This document shows, one piece after another, positions 1-13,900 of a stretch of DNA of 64,000 nt. The DNA comes from Rugalucina vietnamica (lineage: Eukaryota > Mollusca > Bivalvia > Lucinida > Lucinidae). The translations under genes were made by a program, and so were the position numbers. The notes under the pieces are model-generated. The model did not search any database. It was given only the letters and a program-made list of their open reading frames with translations, and had not been told where the DNA came from. Numbering within the stretch: position 1 is the stretch's first letter; each line of letters starts with the position of its first letter. The stretch lies in assembly GCA_964017185.1 (NCBI GenBank), contig OZ024882.1, forward strand, positions 35,822,488 through 35,886,487, given 5' to 3'.

Positions 1-2292
1 GTGCCGTGTGGCGGCCCTAAAAAGTCTCCCCGTACATCATCCATAGTGCAGATTATATTTTTCTTTTGATCCTTTGGGATCAGTGAATATATTTGGAGTT
101 GTTCGAATATATTTTACGTTAAGATTCATCTTCTTAACAGCATTTTGATTATTTGGCGCCTTTGGGAATATGAGTCTTTGATTTTGACTACACAGTTGTA
201 AATTCTTGAAATTGCAGCAATAATGTCTGGCTTTCGCTGCCAGTTTTTAAAGGGTCACTGATGAGGGTTCAGTACCCGAAATTGTACAATCTGACCCATC
301 TTCTCGCTTTGAATGTTTTACTGCTTCCAAAGGATCTAACAATTATTTTTATTCATTATTTTGTGAGGAGCGACTTTTTGAAACGCCACGTTTCACGCCT
401 AAACCTTTTTGTTTCTAAAGATAAACTCATATGAAACATATTCATGAAAAAAATGCTTTCCTGGGCATTATTTTCGTCGCTTTTGAACAAAATGTGAAAC
501 ATTACCCCAGTACCTAATGCAAATTCTTGTAATTTTTGAAATTGAGGGTACTTGTGTTTGGCAAGTTCTCCTTGGTGCACGTTTCTGAATTATGCTTAGC
601 TGTTTTGTGATAATCTTTACGAACATATTGGAGTATTCACTGAAGCAAAAAAGATTTATACAGTTCGCTTGGGCTCGAAGAAAATCGATAAAAACCTTGG
701 TGGCCGGTTAGAACTTTTGACTAGTTAGCTTTCAAGAGAAGTCAGAGAAAAGTTACAATAACAGACATCATTTTATCTACTTTTCTCAGTCACTAAGCGT
801 AGCCATGTCAGGATAAAGCTCACCCAATGACACTACACGACTCAGGCAAATCAATAGTGTTGATTCTAGTGCAAATGTGTGTGTTTGCGAAATACAGAAA
901 GAGATGGTCAAATGCTAAACCGGATACTCCGATGCGTGACCACAACTGTATGTGTGGAGCGATACGCCTTTGTAACATATACGAAATTGTGCATTCTGTC
1001 CTTTGTGTCTTTTTGTATAATATTTTGATGCAAAATGCAACCATGTTTCAATCCATCGCTTATATTCAAGTTACTGCCACCAATATACCTTAAGTGACAC
1101 ACAGCAATATGTCAACTTCTGAAGTCATTTAAAATCTCACCAACAATGTATACAGTAGCGCATAAAGGCCATTATTGCATGTTTCCACATCCCAAAATCA
1201 CATAAAGACTGGCAAATATGCTCAGATCTTCCGATGCTCAACCGAATACTCCAGTGCGCAACCACACAAAAAATAAAAAACTGACATTTTCTTTCGGGAA
1301 AAAGGGATTTTTTAGTATTTTTAGTACCGTTTAAGTGATGCGAACCAGCCTGTGGGCTGTCGTTCACAAAATACACCGTTTTACATGTATTTGTTACTCT
1401 GCAGCTTCTATTTTTGTATATTTAGGAAAAATCAGAGTTTAGAGTGGCAAATGTGGGAATGAGTACTCTGTGTGCACTCATGTGGCATTCCTGAAACATA
1501 TTTTTGAGCGATGAATGTAAACAATGGTCAAATGACACAACTCAATTTCCCTATCATTTTTAATTATCCGATGCTCAACCAAAATTCTCAGAGTTGTTTT
1601 CTAAGATATTATATGCCCATTGCCTCGGCTGAATGGACTTGCAAATTTAAGTGACATTTATATGACTGTGTCTTGATCAGCGGTATATAAATTACCCTGA
1701 AACACGACACAAAAGTGTAAATGCAGCCTAAAACACACCCGTTTTCTACACAATCCTGTCGGTTTCTAGTACACCTTCATCACGCTGAAATGGATTCAAT
1801 CAAAACGCGATAATTCCTCGACCTCATGTTTACACCACAGATGTATGAATATGTAAGACACTGTACACAATTCCCAGATTTTTTTATTTTCGTCCTGGAA
1901 GAAAAGTTATTAATCAAACAACAAAGAGCATGCAACAATTGTTTACCTTTCTGGCTACTTCGATGCTCAACCGGAAACTACTCCTATCGATTTTCTGTCT
2001 CAACCAACGGTTGAGCACCGGAACGTTTGGTAGGCGTGAGGTTTGGCGTGTCACCAGTAAACCATTCAGATTCAGACCCGGATTCTTGTGCGTACTTACC
2101 AGTATGCGCGCATTCGTCTAGTCTTAAACTGCGCCCGGTAGTCCAGATCGTCACCTCCGTCGCTTCCAAAAGTCCAAAAGTGGTAAGTGGTGCAATTATC
2201 AAATCGTCCCTGGTATCGGACATAGATACCGGATTTTAGAACTTGCCAAAACTCCGGACTCAAAACTGTTAATCAAGTACGACTATGCCAAC
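1..2292. other. Upstream region of SFT2D3, no gene recognised
   Basis: No convincing coding exon is seen. Small open frames on both strands overlap each other and have no family motif. The one structured signal is a ~20-bp word close to GATGCTCAACCGAATACTCC, seen with mismatches at about 912, 1233, 1569 and 1961, with some shared flank in the first two copies. The last few hundred bases should hold the SFT2D3 promoter and 5'UTR, but no TATA box or start site can be placed with confidence. Confidence 0.5.
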
Positions 2293-4081
2293 ATGTCTGA
2301 CCTAAACAAAAGTTTGCAAGATTACCTGTCAAAAAGTAAAGCAAACGCTCCCTTGTTAGGTGAAGAAGGAGGCACGGACAGCAAATTTAATTTGGCAGGA
2401 TGGAACCCTTTTAAAAGAAAACAACAAGAAACCTACATGGATTCAGAGGAAGTGACAAATGGCTGGTTTTCACAGGCTCAAAAAGACCCCCTCTGTCCTA
2501 GCCTTGTAAGTTCAGCTGCTGCAAAATCAGCATTTATGAAAATAAAGTTGATGTAAATTATCTGTCGTTGAACAATTTACCAGTTTGGGAACACAGTAAT
2601 CTGCTGCATGGAACATAGGATTACAGTCGAGTCCCCTAACATTGCTCGGCCCCCAACATTGCGCACCTGGCATGTCAACCAGATTTCAAACAATATTGGA
2701 CTATCTGTGCTGTGTTCTCATTTGTTACAACAACAAGAGTGTACAAGATCAATTTGAAGACAAACATGATTTTCCTTCCTTTCTGATTGACCCATTAAGC
2801 ACCATTATGTGATTTTGTTGAAATTTGAAATACTTGTGGTTACATTTTTGTGCCACCATACACAGCATGGTTTTCTTTGAAACTTCTTGTTTGTAATTTG
2901 TCACATGGCTGTCATACATGTTGACAGAAATACAACTGCTGTGAATAAATCGCAGGTTGCTATAATATAAAATACATATTTGATTTAGCAGTGCGCAATG
3001 TTAGGGGTCAAATTTCCTCCATTTTTTTTCAAGGGGGTGCATATGTTTCAGCCACGATATTTTATAAGCTGATAGAAATTGCTAACACTTCATATTATAA
3101 TATTTTAATTATTTAATCAATAAAATGTATCATGGTAAGTAATGTTAGTCACTATAGTCAGTGTTTATATTTCACATCAGACCTGAAGTACCTTAAGTGC
3201 GCAATGTTACCAGACTGCACCGAATGTGTTGTATATATGCTTTGCCAGGCTCTGCTCAAGCCAGGATTTAGGTAGTGTACCTCAATCGAGGTTTTGTACC
3301 TCCATTGAGGTTTGAAAATATGCATGAAATTGCTAATACATGTATTGAGGAAAACAAATAGCTGAGCAAAAATTGCAGCATCATTCCTGGCCAATGTTGC
3401 TTGCAAAATATGCAGCTTTATAATGAAACATTTCTCAGCAAAATCTGTTGGAGAAGTTTTTCCAAATTCCTCTATTTCATTATACCCCCGGCATTTATGC
3501 CGACGGGTATATAGTTTTCGCTTTTCCGTTCGTATGTTCGTTCGTTCGTTAGTTCGTTTCTTCGTTCGTAATTCCGGAACGTTCGTAGAATTTATGTCAA
3601 AGTTTTGGTTAAAGTTTCTCTAGAGGTGTATATCTCATGAACCAATGGTCAGAAACTATTCATATTTGGACCATAGGTACCCTATAGGGTTTGCTTTGTT
3701 TCCATGAGTTCGGACCCCAGGGTCCGTGCCCGGGGGTAGCGCTGGAGGTCAAAATCTAGGTCACCTTTAAAATGTGCTGTTTGCAATGTTAATGTTTCTT
3801 CTCTTAAGTTCATATCTTAACAAACAATCATAGGAATGTATTCTCATTTAGTTCATAGATACCCTTTAGGGTTTGCTTTCATATGTCACCAAATCCTGGT
3901 TACCGTCCCCAGGGGTGGGGCTAGAGGTCAAAATCTAGGACACATTTTTATATGATATATACCATGATAAACTTTCTGTAAGTCTGTTTTCTTGACATCC
4001 ACTAATTCTTGCCAGAACGCATTCATACTTAGACCATGGGTACCATGTAAGATTCAGACTCTAGGGTCTATGTGTGGGGGA

Positions 4082-4119
<38 letters not shown>

Positions 4120-4303
4120 CTAGAGGTCAAAATCTAGAACTTCTTTAATAATTGTATTTTCTGTACTTTTTTTTACTATCATGTTAAGAAATCATTCATA
4201 CTTGCCCCATAGGTACTCTATAAGGTTTGCCTTGTTTCTAATGACATTAGACACTAGGGTACATGCTGGGGGTGGGGCTAGAGGTCAAAATCTAGGACAT
4301 CTT

Positions 4304-4355
<52 letters not shown>

Positions 4356-4954
4356 ATGACATTCTAATTTCATTTCAATCTAGGACTGAGGACCTGACCC
4401 AAAATGTCTGCGCTTATGTCCTAGATTGAGTATACACGTCAGCTCTGTATATCGCTCTAAAATAGGTATGTCATTCTAAAACTACACTTCACCATGTTTG
4501 TATGTAAAGTACTTTACACTGCTTATTTCTAAAATGTACTTGATGAGGGTGCTGTCTTTCGTTGGTGATGTGAGGTTCAATGTCAGGGGTGAGCATGTGC
4601 CGGGTTGTTTAGGTAGGGGGTAGGGAAGGGGGCTTGGTGGTTTCTAAAATGTACTTGATAAGGGTACTGTTTTTCGTTGGTGATGTGAGATTCAATGTCA
4701 GGGGTGAGCATGTGCCGGATTGCTTAGGTAGGGGGTAGGGAAGGGGGCTTGGTGGCTATCAGCCGGGGGTATACGTGCCTCTCAAGGCACTTTTTCTAGT
4801 AAGTGGAAGGGGTAATTTTTGAGATTTAAAACAATATTCTGCAATGTATGACATATTTTGAATAGTGCAACAGTGTTTCTACTGCTTTCTGTATATTTTA
4901 TACCTTTTTATCGCATCTGCTTATAGCAGGGTGCGATATAGGAGTCCAGATTTC

Positions 4955-4986
<32 letters not shown>

Positions 4987-7900
4987 AGTCAACATATACG
5001 TCGAAGTTTGGTTTTCTCGACATCAGAGATAGCTGCGAGTCTGAAACCTTGCATAGTAATTGTCCCTGATATACCCTTCAAGCACGCACCTTAACCTGGT
5101 GCCCTTGACCTATATTTCACGGTCCACTGACTTTGAAAATTTTTACGTCAAAGTTTTGTCAACATTTACGTCAAAGTTTGGTTTTCTCGACATCAGAGAT
5201 AGCTACGAGTCTGAAACCTTGCATAGTAATTGTCCTTGACATACCCTTCAAGCACTCACAACCCGGTGTCCTTGACCTATATTTCATGGTCCACTGACTT
5301 TAAAAATTTTTACGTCTAAGTTTGGTTTTCTCGACATCAGAGATATCTGCGAGTCTGATACCTTGCATAGTAATTGTCCTTGACATACCCATCAAGCATG
5401 CACCTTAACCCGAGGCCCTTGACCTATATTTCACGGTCCACTGACTTTGAAAATTTTTACGCCGAAGTTTGGTTTTCTCGACATCAGAGATAGATGCAAG
5501 TCTGAAACCTTGCATAGTTATTGTCCTTGACATACCTTTCAAGCACGCACACACCTTAACCTGGTGCCCTTGACCAATATTTCACGGTCCACTGACTTTG
5601 AAAATTTTACGTCGAAGTTTGGTTTTCTCGACATCAGAGATAGCTGCAAGTCTGAAACCTTGCATAGTAATTGTCCTTGACATACCCTTCAAGCACACAC
5701 CTTAACCCGGTGCCTTGACCTATATTTCACGGTCCACTGACTTTGAAAATTTTTACTTCGAAGTTTGGTTTTCTCGACCTCAGAGATAGCTGCCAGTCTG
5801 AAACCTTGCATAGTAATTGTCCCTGACATGCCCTTCAAGCACGCACCTTGACCCAGTGCCCTTGAACTATTTTTCACGGTCTACTGACTTTGCCCGATGC
5901 AGGTGCGATATCGACCTCCGCAGAGTTCTTGTTTCATAAGAATATTATTATTTGATGTTTAAAATAGCTGAATTGCTGTTAAACAAATATTTAAAATAAG
6001 TATAAGCTTTCTTCCAAAACATGAAAACAAGAATAGGCTTTTAAAAAATGCCTGATGTCAGTTGCAGAAACCAGTGTTTAAGTTAATAAGAAAGACATCA
6101 GTGGAGGACAGAAATGTAACTTCCTGGAGTTTGAAAGAAGATTTTTACATTCTCATTAAAATTATGTATGGGAATTATCATAAATCAGTGGTAACATTAG
6201 GGATAAACATGTTTTATAAAATAATTCTCTGATGAATTTTCAAAACAACTGTATCAATAGAAGTAAATGGCGAAGGTTTACAGATTTATCATAACAAAAT
6301 TTTGCAATTTTCAACTTTATACTTCATTTTTTATTAATTTTGCACATTTCTATGCATATTTCAAACCTCAATGGAGGTTAGAAACCTCGATTGAGGTACC
6401 CTACCTAAATCCTGGCTTGAGCAGAGCCTGTTTGCACATGTTGTTCCAAAATTGCTAATCAGTCACTGGTCAATTTGTACTTTGATGACCCAATTTTAGT
6501 AAGGGAAACACAAGAGAAACCGGGATCTTCCAAGACTGTGTTTTCCGTAATACTGTTCAATGTTGCTCCAACAAATTTTGGCAAGATCGTCCCTTACAAA
6601 GTTATTAGCAAGAATTTTTCATGATTGATTTTATTGTTTTACAAATTTAGACTTTTCACATTTTGTATTGAATTTCAGTCAAAGAAACAAAGGATTCTTG
6701 GATTTGTAATCTGTCTTCTTATGGGAACTTTCTGCTTCTCTATGGTAAGTGATGATGACTTTGCATACATATGGTATGAGCAGTGGTGCAAGAAAAACAG
6801 TGCTCAGGATTTCTGACCAGGTCCAACACAAACCGGCCTGTACAGGTCAATTTCAATAGAAGGCTAGAATCTTGAAATTTTGAGTAGCAAAAGAAGAAAG
6901 CCACTGATCAGCTGTGCATTTACTGCATAGCTGATCTGTGCCTTTCTCATGACGCGGGTCATACAATGTACTATCTCCCTGATCATTGGGTAGACACCAG
7001 GAAATGAACCTGGAAATTGTTCTAAAATGTACCATCTTCAACTTATATATATATATATCCATGATGCAACCAAAATTGAAGCAAAAGGGACCCATGATTC
7101 ATCTAACACCTGGCACAACTCTTACATGAAAAATTCAATGGCCATGAAATTATTTTTATGGCCATTTTTCCTCTTACATGGATACAAATTGAAGAAGAGC
7201 ATTTGTCAGTAAATATTGAAAGAAATGTGTACTTAGTACTGGTAATCTGCCCCTGGGATGCTTGCCGAGGAACAGTGTGGCTAGTGTAACTGAATGCCCC
7301 AAGATGACCCTTGCTGATGACTGTCCATTACGAAAACACGCCCATGTAATATACAGAAAATTTTTGGTTTTAAAAAATGAAAATTTTCACAGGAAAAAAA
7401 TTGATATTTTTCTTATTTTTGCTCAAAACATAGATTGTGGGTAATCTATGTTTTGGAGCAAAAATAAGAAAAATATGTATACCCCTGTTTTTCTATATAA
7501 TAGTGGGGTTTGAGGGGGTATACTTTACACGAACATGTTTTCCTGATGAACAGTGTGGCTAGTGTAACTGAATGACCCAATATGACCCTAGCTGATGACT
7601 GTCGGCGTAAAGCACTAATTCTATTATTCAACCAACCAACCAATCTAATATTATACATGTGCATGTAATTTGATTTCTTTTCCAGGCCTGTTTGTATATA
7701 CCCCTTCTCGTTTTGATAGCCAGAAAGTTTGCCATGTTGTACACATTAGGAAGTTTATTTATTATCTGCAGGTTGGTGTAGATTTTTTTTTTCATCATTT
7801 AAAATTTGTCACAGTAGCTATTGCACCAGTCATTTGTATCCACTGCACTCCAGGCCTGGGGATAGTGGGGCTTTTACTTTTTACTTGGAATGGGGCAACA

Positions 7901-10900
7901 CCTGGCTAAAAGCTCGACTTTGATGGGACAGTCACTTGGTAAAAACACTGCCAATTTTGTCTGCAGTGTCTTTTATGTTTCCACTGCACTGCTGTTTTTG
8001 TATGTAAAGAGCAAACCACTGGTATTTCGTTTGCACTGTGGGAACAATTAGTAGGTAAATGGAGGGCAGTGGTTACAAATAATTGGTGCATAATGTTGCT
8101 TTGATTTATTATTTGAATGAATGCTAGGACTTGGGTAAAATCATTTATGACATAATTTTCTATTCATCAGTATTCTTTCAAAAATAGTGTTGTTATTGAA
8201 AGACATGTAAATACTAGTAAACTGTACTAAGATTCTTGCCTATAGGACAATAGACCTCACATGATTTGGGCTGTAAATCATTGCTGCGTCGGAACTATTA
8301 AGAGCCACTGTACGAGAAAACCAACAAAATGCTTAGGCAAAAACAAAGGCGCAGATCAGCTGTGCAGTAACTGCACAGCTGATCAGCGCCTTTGTTTTTC
8401 ACTACTAACGCAGATAGTACAATATCTCTTCTATTTTAACCCAAAAATTATGCTTCTAGCCTGCTTCAGTAGCTGCACATGCCGGTTTGTGTCAGACCTG
8501 GTCGGAAATCCAAAGTGTTGGTTTTCTCAAAGGCAAAGGCTCATAATCTGTACTAATCATCCTGATGTCATGAAGTATCATTTGAGCCGTCTCGTGGAAA
8601 AACCAACAATGTGGTTTCCGAAAAGGTCCGACACAAACCGGCCTGTACAAGGACAGAAGCAGGCTAGAAGCTTAAAATTTCATATTTAAGAAGCAGAGGA
8701 AGTTAAGTAAGTAAGTAAGTAAGTAAGTATGTAGCTTCTTTATTTTTAAGTAAGTAATTTCTTTATTTTACGAGGGTGACCCATTTGGATATATCCAATC
8801 TTCCATGGGGCCCTCAAAAGTGTTGTTTCCGTGTAGCGAAAACAAAGGCGCTGATCAGCTTCGCGGTTACCGCGAATCAGCTTCGCGGTTACCGCGAAGC
8901 TGATCTGCGTTTCTTGTTTTCGCATATACAGTTTGTTGGTTTTCTCATGAGGCGGCTTATTTGTTTGTATTTGCAAATTTTATAACAACTGCTTCAAACC
9001 TTTTTAATATTACCTGGATACAGTGTCATCTCTGTTTAACAGTGTTTGTAAATGAGCCTGTGCATGAGAAAACCAACAATTTGGGTTCTGACCAGGTCCG
9101 ACACAAACCGGGCTGTACAGTCACAGAAGATGATTAGAGGCTGGAAATTTTTTCGCAGTTACTGCGAAGCTGATCTGCACCTTTGTTTTCGCCAATGCAG
9201 ATTGTTGGTTTTCCCATGTGGCGGCTCAAATTTTGTTTTAGCTCACCTGAGCCTAAGGCTCACAAGGTGAGCTTATAGGATGGCCATGATCCGGCGTCCG
9301 TCCATCGTCCGTCCGTCCGTCGTCGTCCACAATTTCAAAGATCTTCTTCTCTGAAACCGCTTGACCGATCTAGTTGAAATTTTATGTGGAGCCTCCTTGG
9401 GTAGTGGCATTTCAAGTTTGATCGCGAAATCAAGGTCACATGACCGAGATGGCTGCCACGCCCATATATGGTAAAAACCCTTCAAAAATCTTCTTCTCCA
9501 GAACCGGTGGGCCGATTTCCACGAAACTTTATATGTAGCATCGGGGACTTCAGCCCATCATAGTTTGATAAAATGATGACCCTGGGATGACCTTGACCTA
9601 TTTTACGGCAAGGTCAAATTTGGAAACATAGGCTTTTACATGGGAAAAAGTGAAAAAAATGGATATGTTGGAAACTATTGCAGCCTGATGCTTGAAAAGT
9701 GGTAGATGCAAACAACTAATGGAGTAGATGAAGGTATGTGATTCATCTCTTGACCTTGGCCAGTCTGTCGTCCATTCACACTTTTCAAAGATCTTCTTCT
9801 CTGAAACTGCTGGGCCAATCAAAGTGAAATTTTATATGGAGCATCCATGGGTAGGGGAGACAAAAGTTTGATCGGGAAATCCAGGTCACATGACCAAGTT
9901 GGCCGCCACGCCCATATATGGTAAAAACCACTCAAAAAATCTTCTTCTCCAGAACCGGCAGACCGATTTTCATGAAACTTTATATGTAGCATTTGGGACT
10001 CCAGCCCATCATAGTTTGATAAAATGATGACCCTAGGATGACCTTGACCTAATTTACGGCAAGGTCAATTTTGGAAACATAGGCTTTAACATGGGAAAAA
10101 GTGAAAACTATGGATCTTTTGAAAACTATTGCAGCCTGATGCCTGAAAAGTGGTAGATGCAAACAACTAATGGAGTAGATGAAGGTATATGATTAATGTA
10201 GGTCAAGGTCATCTCTTGACCTTGGCCAGTCTGTCGTTCATACACACTTTTCAAAGATCTTCTCTTCTGAAACTGCTGGGCCAAGCAAAGTGAAATTTCA
10301 TGTGGAGCATCCATGGGTAGAGGAGACAAAAGTTTGATCGCGAAATCCAGGTCACATGACCAAGATGGCTGCCACGCCCATATATGGTAAAAACCACTCA
10401 AAAATCTTCTTCTCCAGAACCGGCAGGCCGATTTTCATGAAACTTGGTATGTAGCATTTGGGACTCCAGCCCATCATAATTTGATGAAATGATGACCCTA
10501 GGATGACCTTGACATATTTTACGGCAAGGTCAATTTTGGAATTATAGGCTTTTACATGAAAAAAAAGTGAAAACTCGATTTTTTGAAAACTATTGCAGCC
10601 TGATGCTTGAAAAGTGGTAGATGCAAACAACTAATGGAGTAGATGAAGGTATGTGATTAATTTAGGTCAAGGTCATCTCTTGACCTTGGCCAGTCTGTCG
10701 TCCATACACACTTTTCAAAGATCTTCTTCTCTGAAACTGCTTGGCCAATCAAAGTGAAATTTTATGTGGAGCATCCATGGGTAGGGGAGACAAAAGTTTG
10801 ATCGCGAAATCCAGGTCACATTACCCAGCCAGCATGCATATATCGGCCCGTCAGCGGCATTAAGTGGGCATCGCGGCATATCGGCCCCATGACTGCCCGT

Positions 10901-13900
10901 CAGGGGCCCGAAATAACAAATTGTCTGACAGAAATACATCTCAGTGCCAGGAATTGACAATAATGCATTTCTACATTAGGTAGAAATGGCAAAGAAAGAA
11001 AATTATTTGATCTCTGAAAGAAATTCACATTCTCTTAGAGCTGTAAGTGGGCCGCTGGCGGTCCGTCAGCGACATCTTGGCATATCGGCCCAACAACGGC
11101 CCGCCAGGGGCACGAAATAGGACAATGCCCTACAAAAAGCTGATGCTTGAACGATAAATCCTTGCTTCCTTATATAACTATAACTCAATTATTTAATGAG
11201 TGCTGGATCATTGAGTGTTTCACAAACGTAACACAAAATGTAACAAACAAAAACACAAGAGGGCCCGCTGTCGGCCCGTCAACGGCTGCCACTTTATTAA
11301 AGGGAAACAACAAAAATCGATAACATCGAATTTTCATTATTTTACACATTGTTCTTAAATAAAGGTGTTTAAATAAATATGTAAATGATAATTCATAACA
11401 GAGAGTGATTCTGACTATCAATTATTTAACTTTTCTAAGTGTATTACTTGTTTCGGTCAATCTCATGGCACTTCATCTTCGAAATAAATTTTAATTATAT
11501 ATATACACACATGGAAAAGTAATTTATTCATAAAAACGCCTCTGGTGTTGAATACATCTTGTGTGTTCATGGGCATGTCTTAATTCATGCCCTAAAACAC
11601 ACAGATTCTTCGTTTTTGAAGATTCCAAGTGCAAAACTGTGTGATATTTTTTAATATTAATAAACTTCTAATTTCTTAATATTTTGCATGTCGGTACAAT
11701 GGGGGGCAACATCGCGGTAACATAGCGTTTTTCCGACAGCGGGCTGACATTTTTTACTTTGCACATCCACCGGTGGGCCACTGCAGAATTTAGTTAGCGG
11801 GCCGCTATGCAAATAGTAGCGGGCCGTCTGCGGTCCCCTATTGCAATGCTGACTGGGTACCAAGATGGCCGCCACGCCAATATATGGTAAAAACCACTCA
11901 AAAATTTTCTTCTCCAGAACTGGCAGGCCAATTTTCGCGAAACTTGGTATGTAGCATTTGGGACTCCAGCCCATCATAGTTTGATCAAATGATGACCATA
12001 GGATGACCTTTACCTATTTTACGGCAAGGTCAATTTTGGAAACATAGGCTTTTACATGGGAAAAGGCGAAAACAATGGATATTTTGGAAACTGTTGCAGT
12101 CTGAGACCTGGAAGTTGCTAGATGCAGACAACCAATGGAGTCAATGAAGGTAAGTAATTAATGAAGGCCAAGGTCATTTCTTGACCTTGACCCAAAGTCA
12201 TTTAAATATCAAAATTAAAATTATGGTTTTCTCATAAATCACTGGGTTTGGAAACTATTGCAGCCTGAGGCCTGAAACTTTGCAGATGCAGACAACTTAT
12301 GAATTCAATAAAGGTGGGTGAGTATTCAAGGTCAAGGTCATTTCATGATGACTTAATACTCCAGGATCAGGCTTCAGGTGAGCGTTCTCAGGACCAATGG
12401 TCCTCTGGTTTTTTAGGAAAATGGCTACAGACCAACAATTGAAACTGCATAAGAGGCTGTCTGATCATAGCTGGGCGTTTGCTTCTCAGAAATGAGCCGC
12501 CTCGTGGGAAAACCAACAATGTGGTTTCCGAACAGGTCCGACACAAACCGGCCTGAACAAGCACAGAAAAGAGCTAGAAGCTTGAAATTTTGGATTTAAG
12601 TAGAAGAGGAATTGTACTATCCGAGTAGCGGAGCTGATCTGCGTCTTTGTTTTTGCCTATGCAGATTGTTGGTTTTCCCACGTGGCGGCTCAAATATAAA
12701 TGGTATCATTCTTTTATTTCCCTTTCAGTTTTTCCATGCTTTGGGGACCAGTGAACCATTTAAAACATCTTTTCTCTATGGGAAGATTGCCATTTACACT
12801 GTCCTATTTTGGAACTTTATTTGCTACTATTTATTGCTCAATATGGGTAAGGATTTTGTTTCCATTCCTCTACATACCAACTACAATTCTTATGATATAC
12901 ATAACAAATGACCATTTTGAGATGGATTTTTAGCTCACCTGAGCCATTAGGCTCACAAGGTGAGCTTATAGGATGGCCATGATCCGGCGTCCGTCCGTCG
13001 TCCGTCGTCGTCGTCGTCCACCATTTCAAAGATCTTCTTCTCTGAAAAGGCCTGGCCAATCAAAGCCAAATTTTATATGAAGAACCAATGTGTATATAAA
13101 TGATCCAGGTCACATGACCAAGATGGCGGCTATGCCCATATATGGTAAAATCCTTTAAAAATCTTCTTCTCCAGAACCAGTGGACCGATTTCAACGAAAC
13201 TTGGCATGAAGCATCGATGGCTCAAGCACTACAATGTGTATATGAATTGTGACCCTGTGATGACCTTGACCTATTTTACGGCAAGGTCAACATAGGTCGC
13301 CAATACGTTTGAATGGGGTAAAATTTTAAAATGTCATTTCAAGTGAAAATCTTGCAGGAAATGGGCAGTAGGACTGAATATTGATGATTCTGAAAAAAAT
13401 TTGACCCCAGGGGCTCATGTGCCCCCACCCCGGGGCAATATACCTGTACATTACCATAATATTCAAACATCATCTCCTCTGAAACCGCTTGGCCAATCAA
13501 AGCCAAATTTTATGTGAAGCATCAATAGGAAGGGGGAACCAATGTTTATATGAGAAATCTATGTCACATGACCAAGATGGCCGCCATGCCCATATATGGT
13601 AAAAACCCTTCAAAAATCTTCTTCTCCAGAACCAGTGGACCGATTTCAACCAAACTTGGCATGAAGCACCGATGGCTCAAGCACTATTATGTGTATATAA
13701 ATCGTGACCCTGTGATGGTCTTGACCTATTTAAAGGCAAGGTCAACATAGGTCGCCAATGTGTTTGAATGGGGAAAAATTTTAAAATGTCATTTCAAGTG
13801 AAAATCTTGCAGGAAATGGGTAGTGGGACTGAATATTGATGATTCTGAAAAAAATTTGACCCCAGGGGCTCATGTGCCCCCACCCCGGGGCAATATACCT

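Larger units (their letters stand above)
3242..6436. repeat. Inverted arms flanking two nested elements
   Basis: About 3244-3330 (TGCTCAAGCCAGGATTTAGG followed by CTCAATCGAGG and CTCCATTGAGG) recurs inverted at about 6345-6434. Each arm also has a small internal palindrome (CCTCAATCGAGG-like). The arms look like the ends of one older inverted-repeat element in SFT2D3 intron 1, later filled by the two tandem-repeat elements at 3481-4800 and 4908-5935. Outer limits are uncertain. Confidence 0.6.

Noticed and set aside
4930-5900. CRISPR-like or satellite array
   Set aside because: Direct units are contiguous and ~150 bp without unique spacers; it lies inside an element with defined ends in a eukaryotic genome.
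9598-11977. Several 70-106 residue open frames with shared peptide pieces
   Set aside because: They recur only because the element's ~460-bp units recur; reading frames shift between units and no domain is present.
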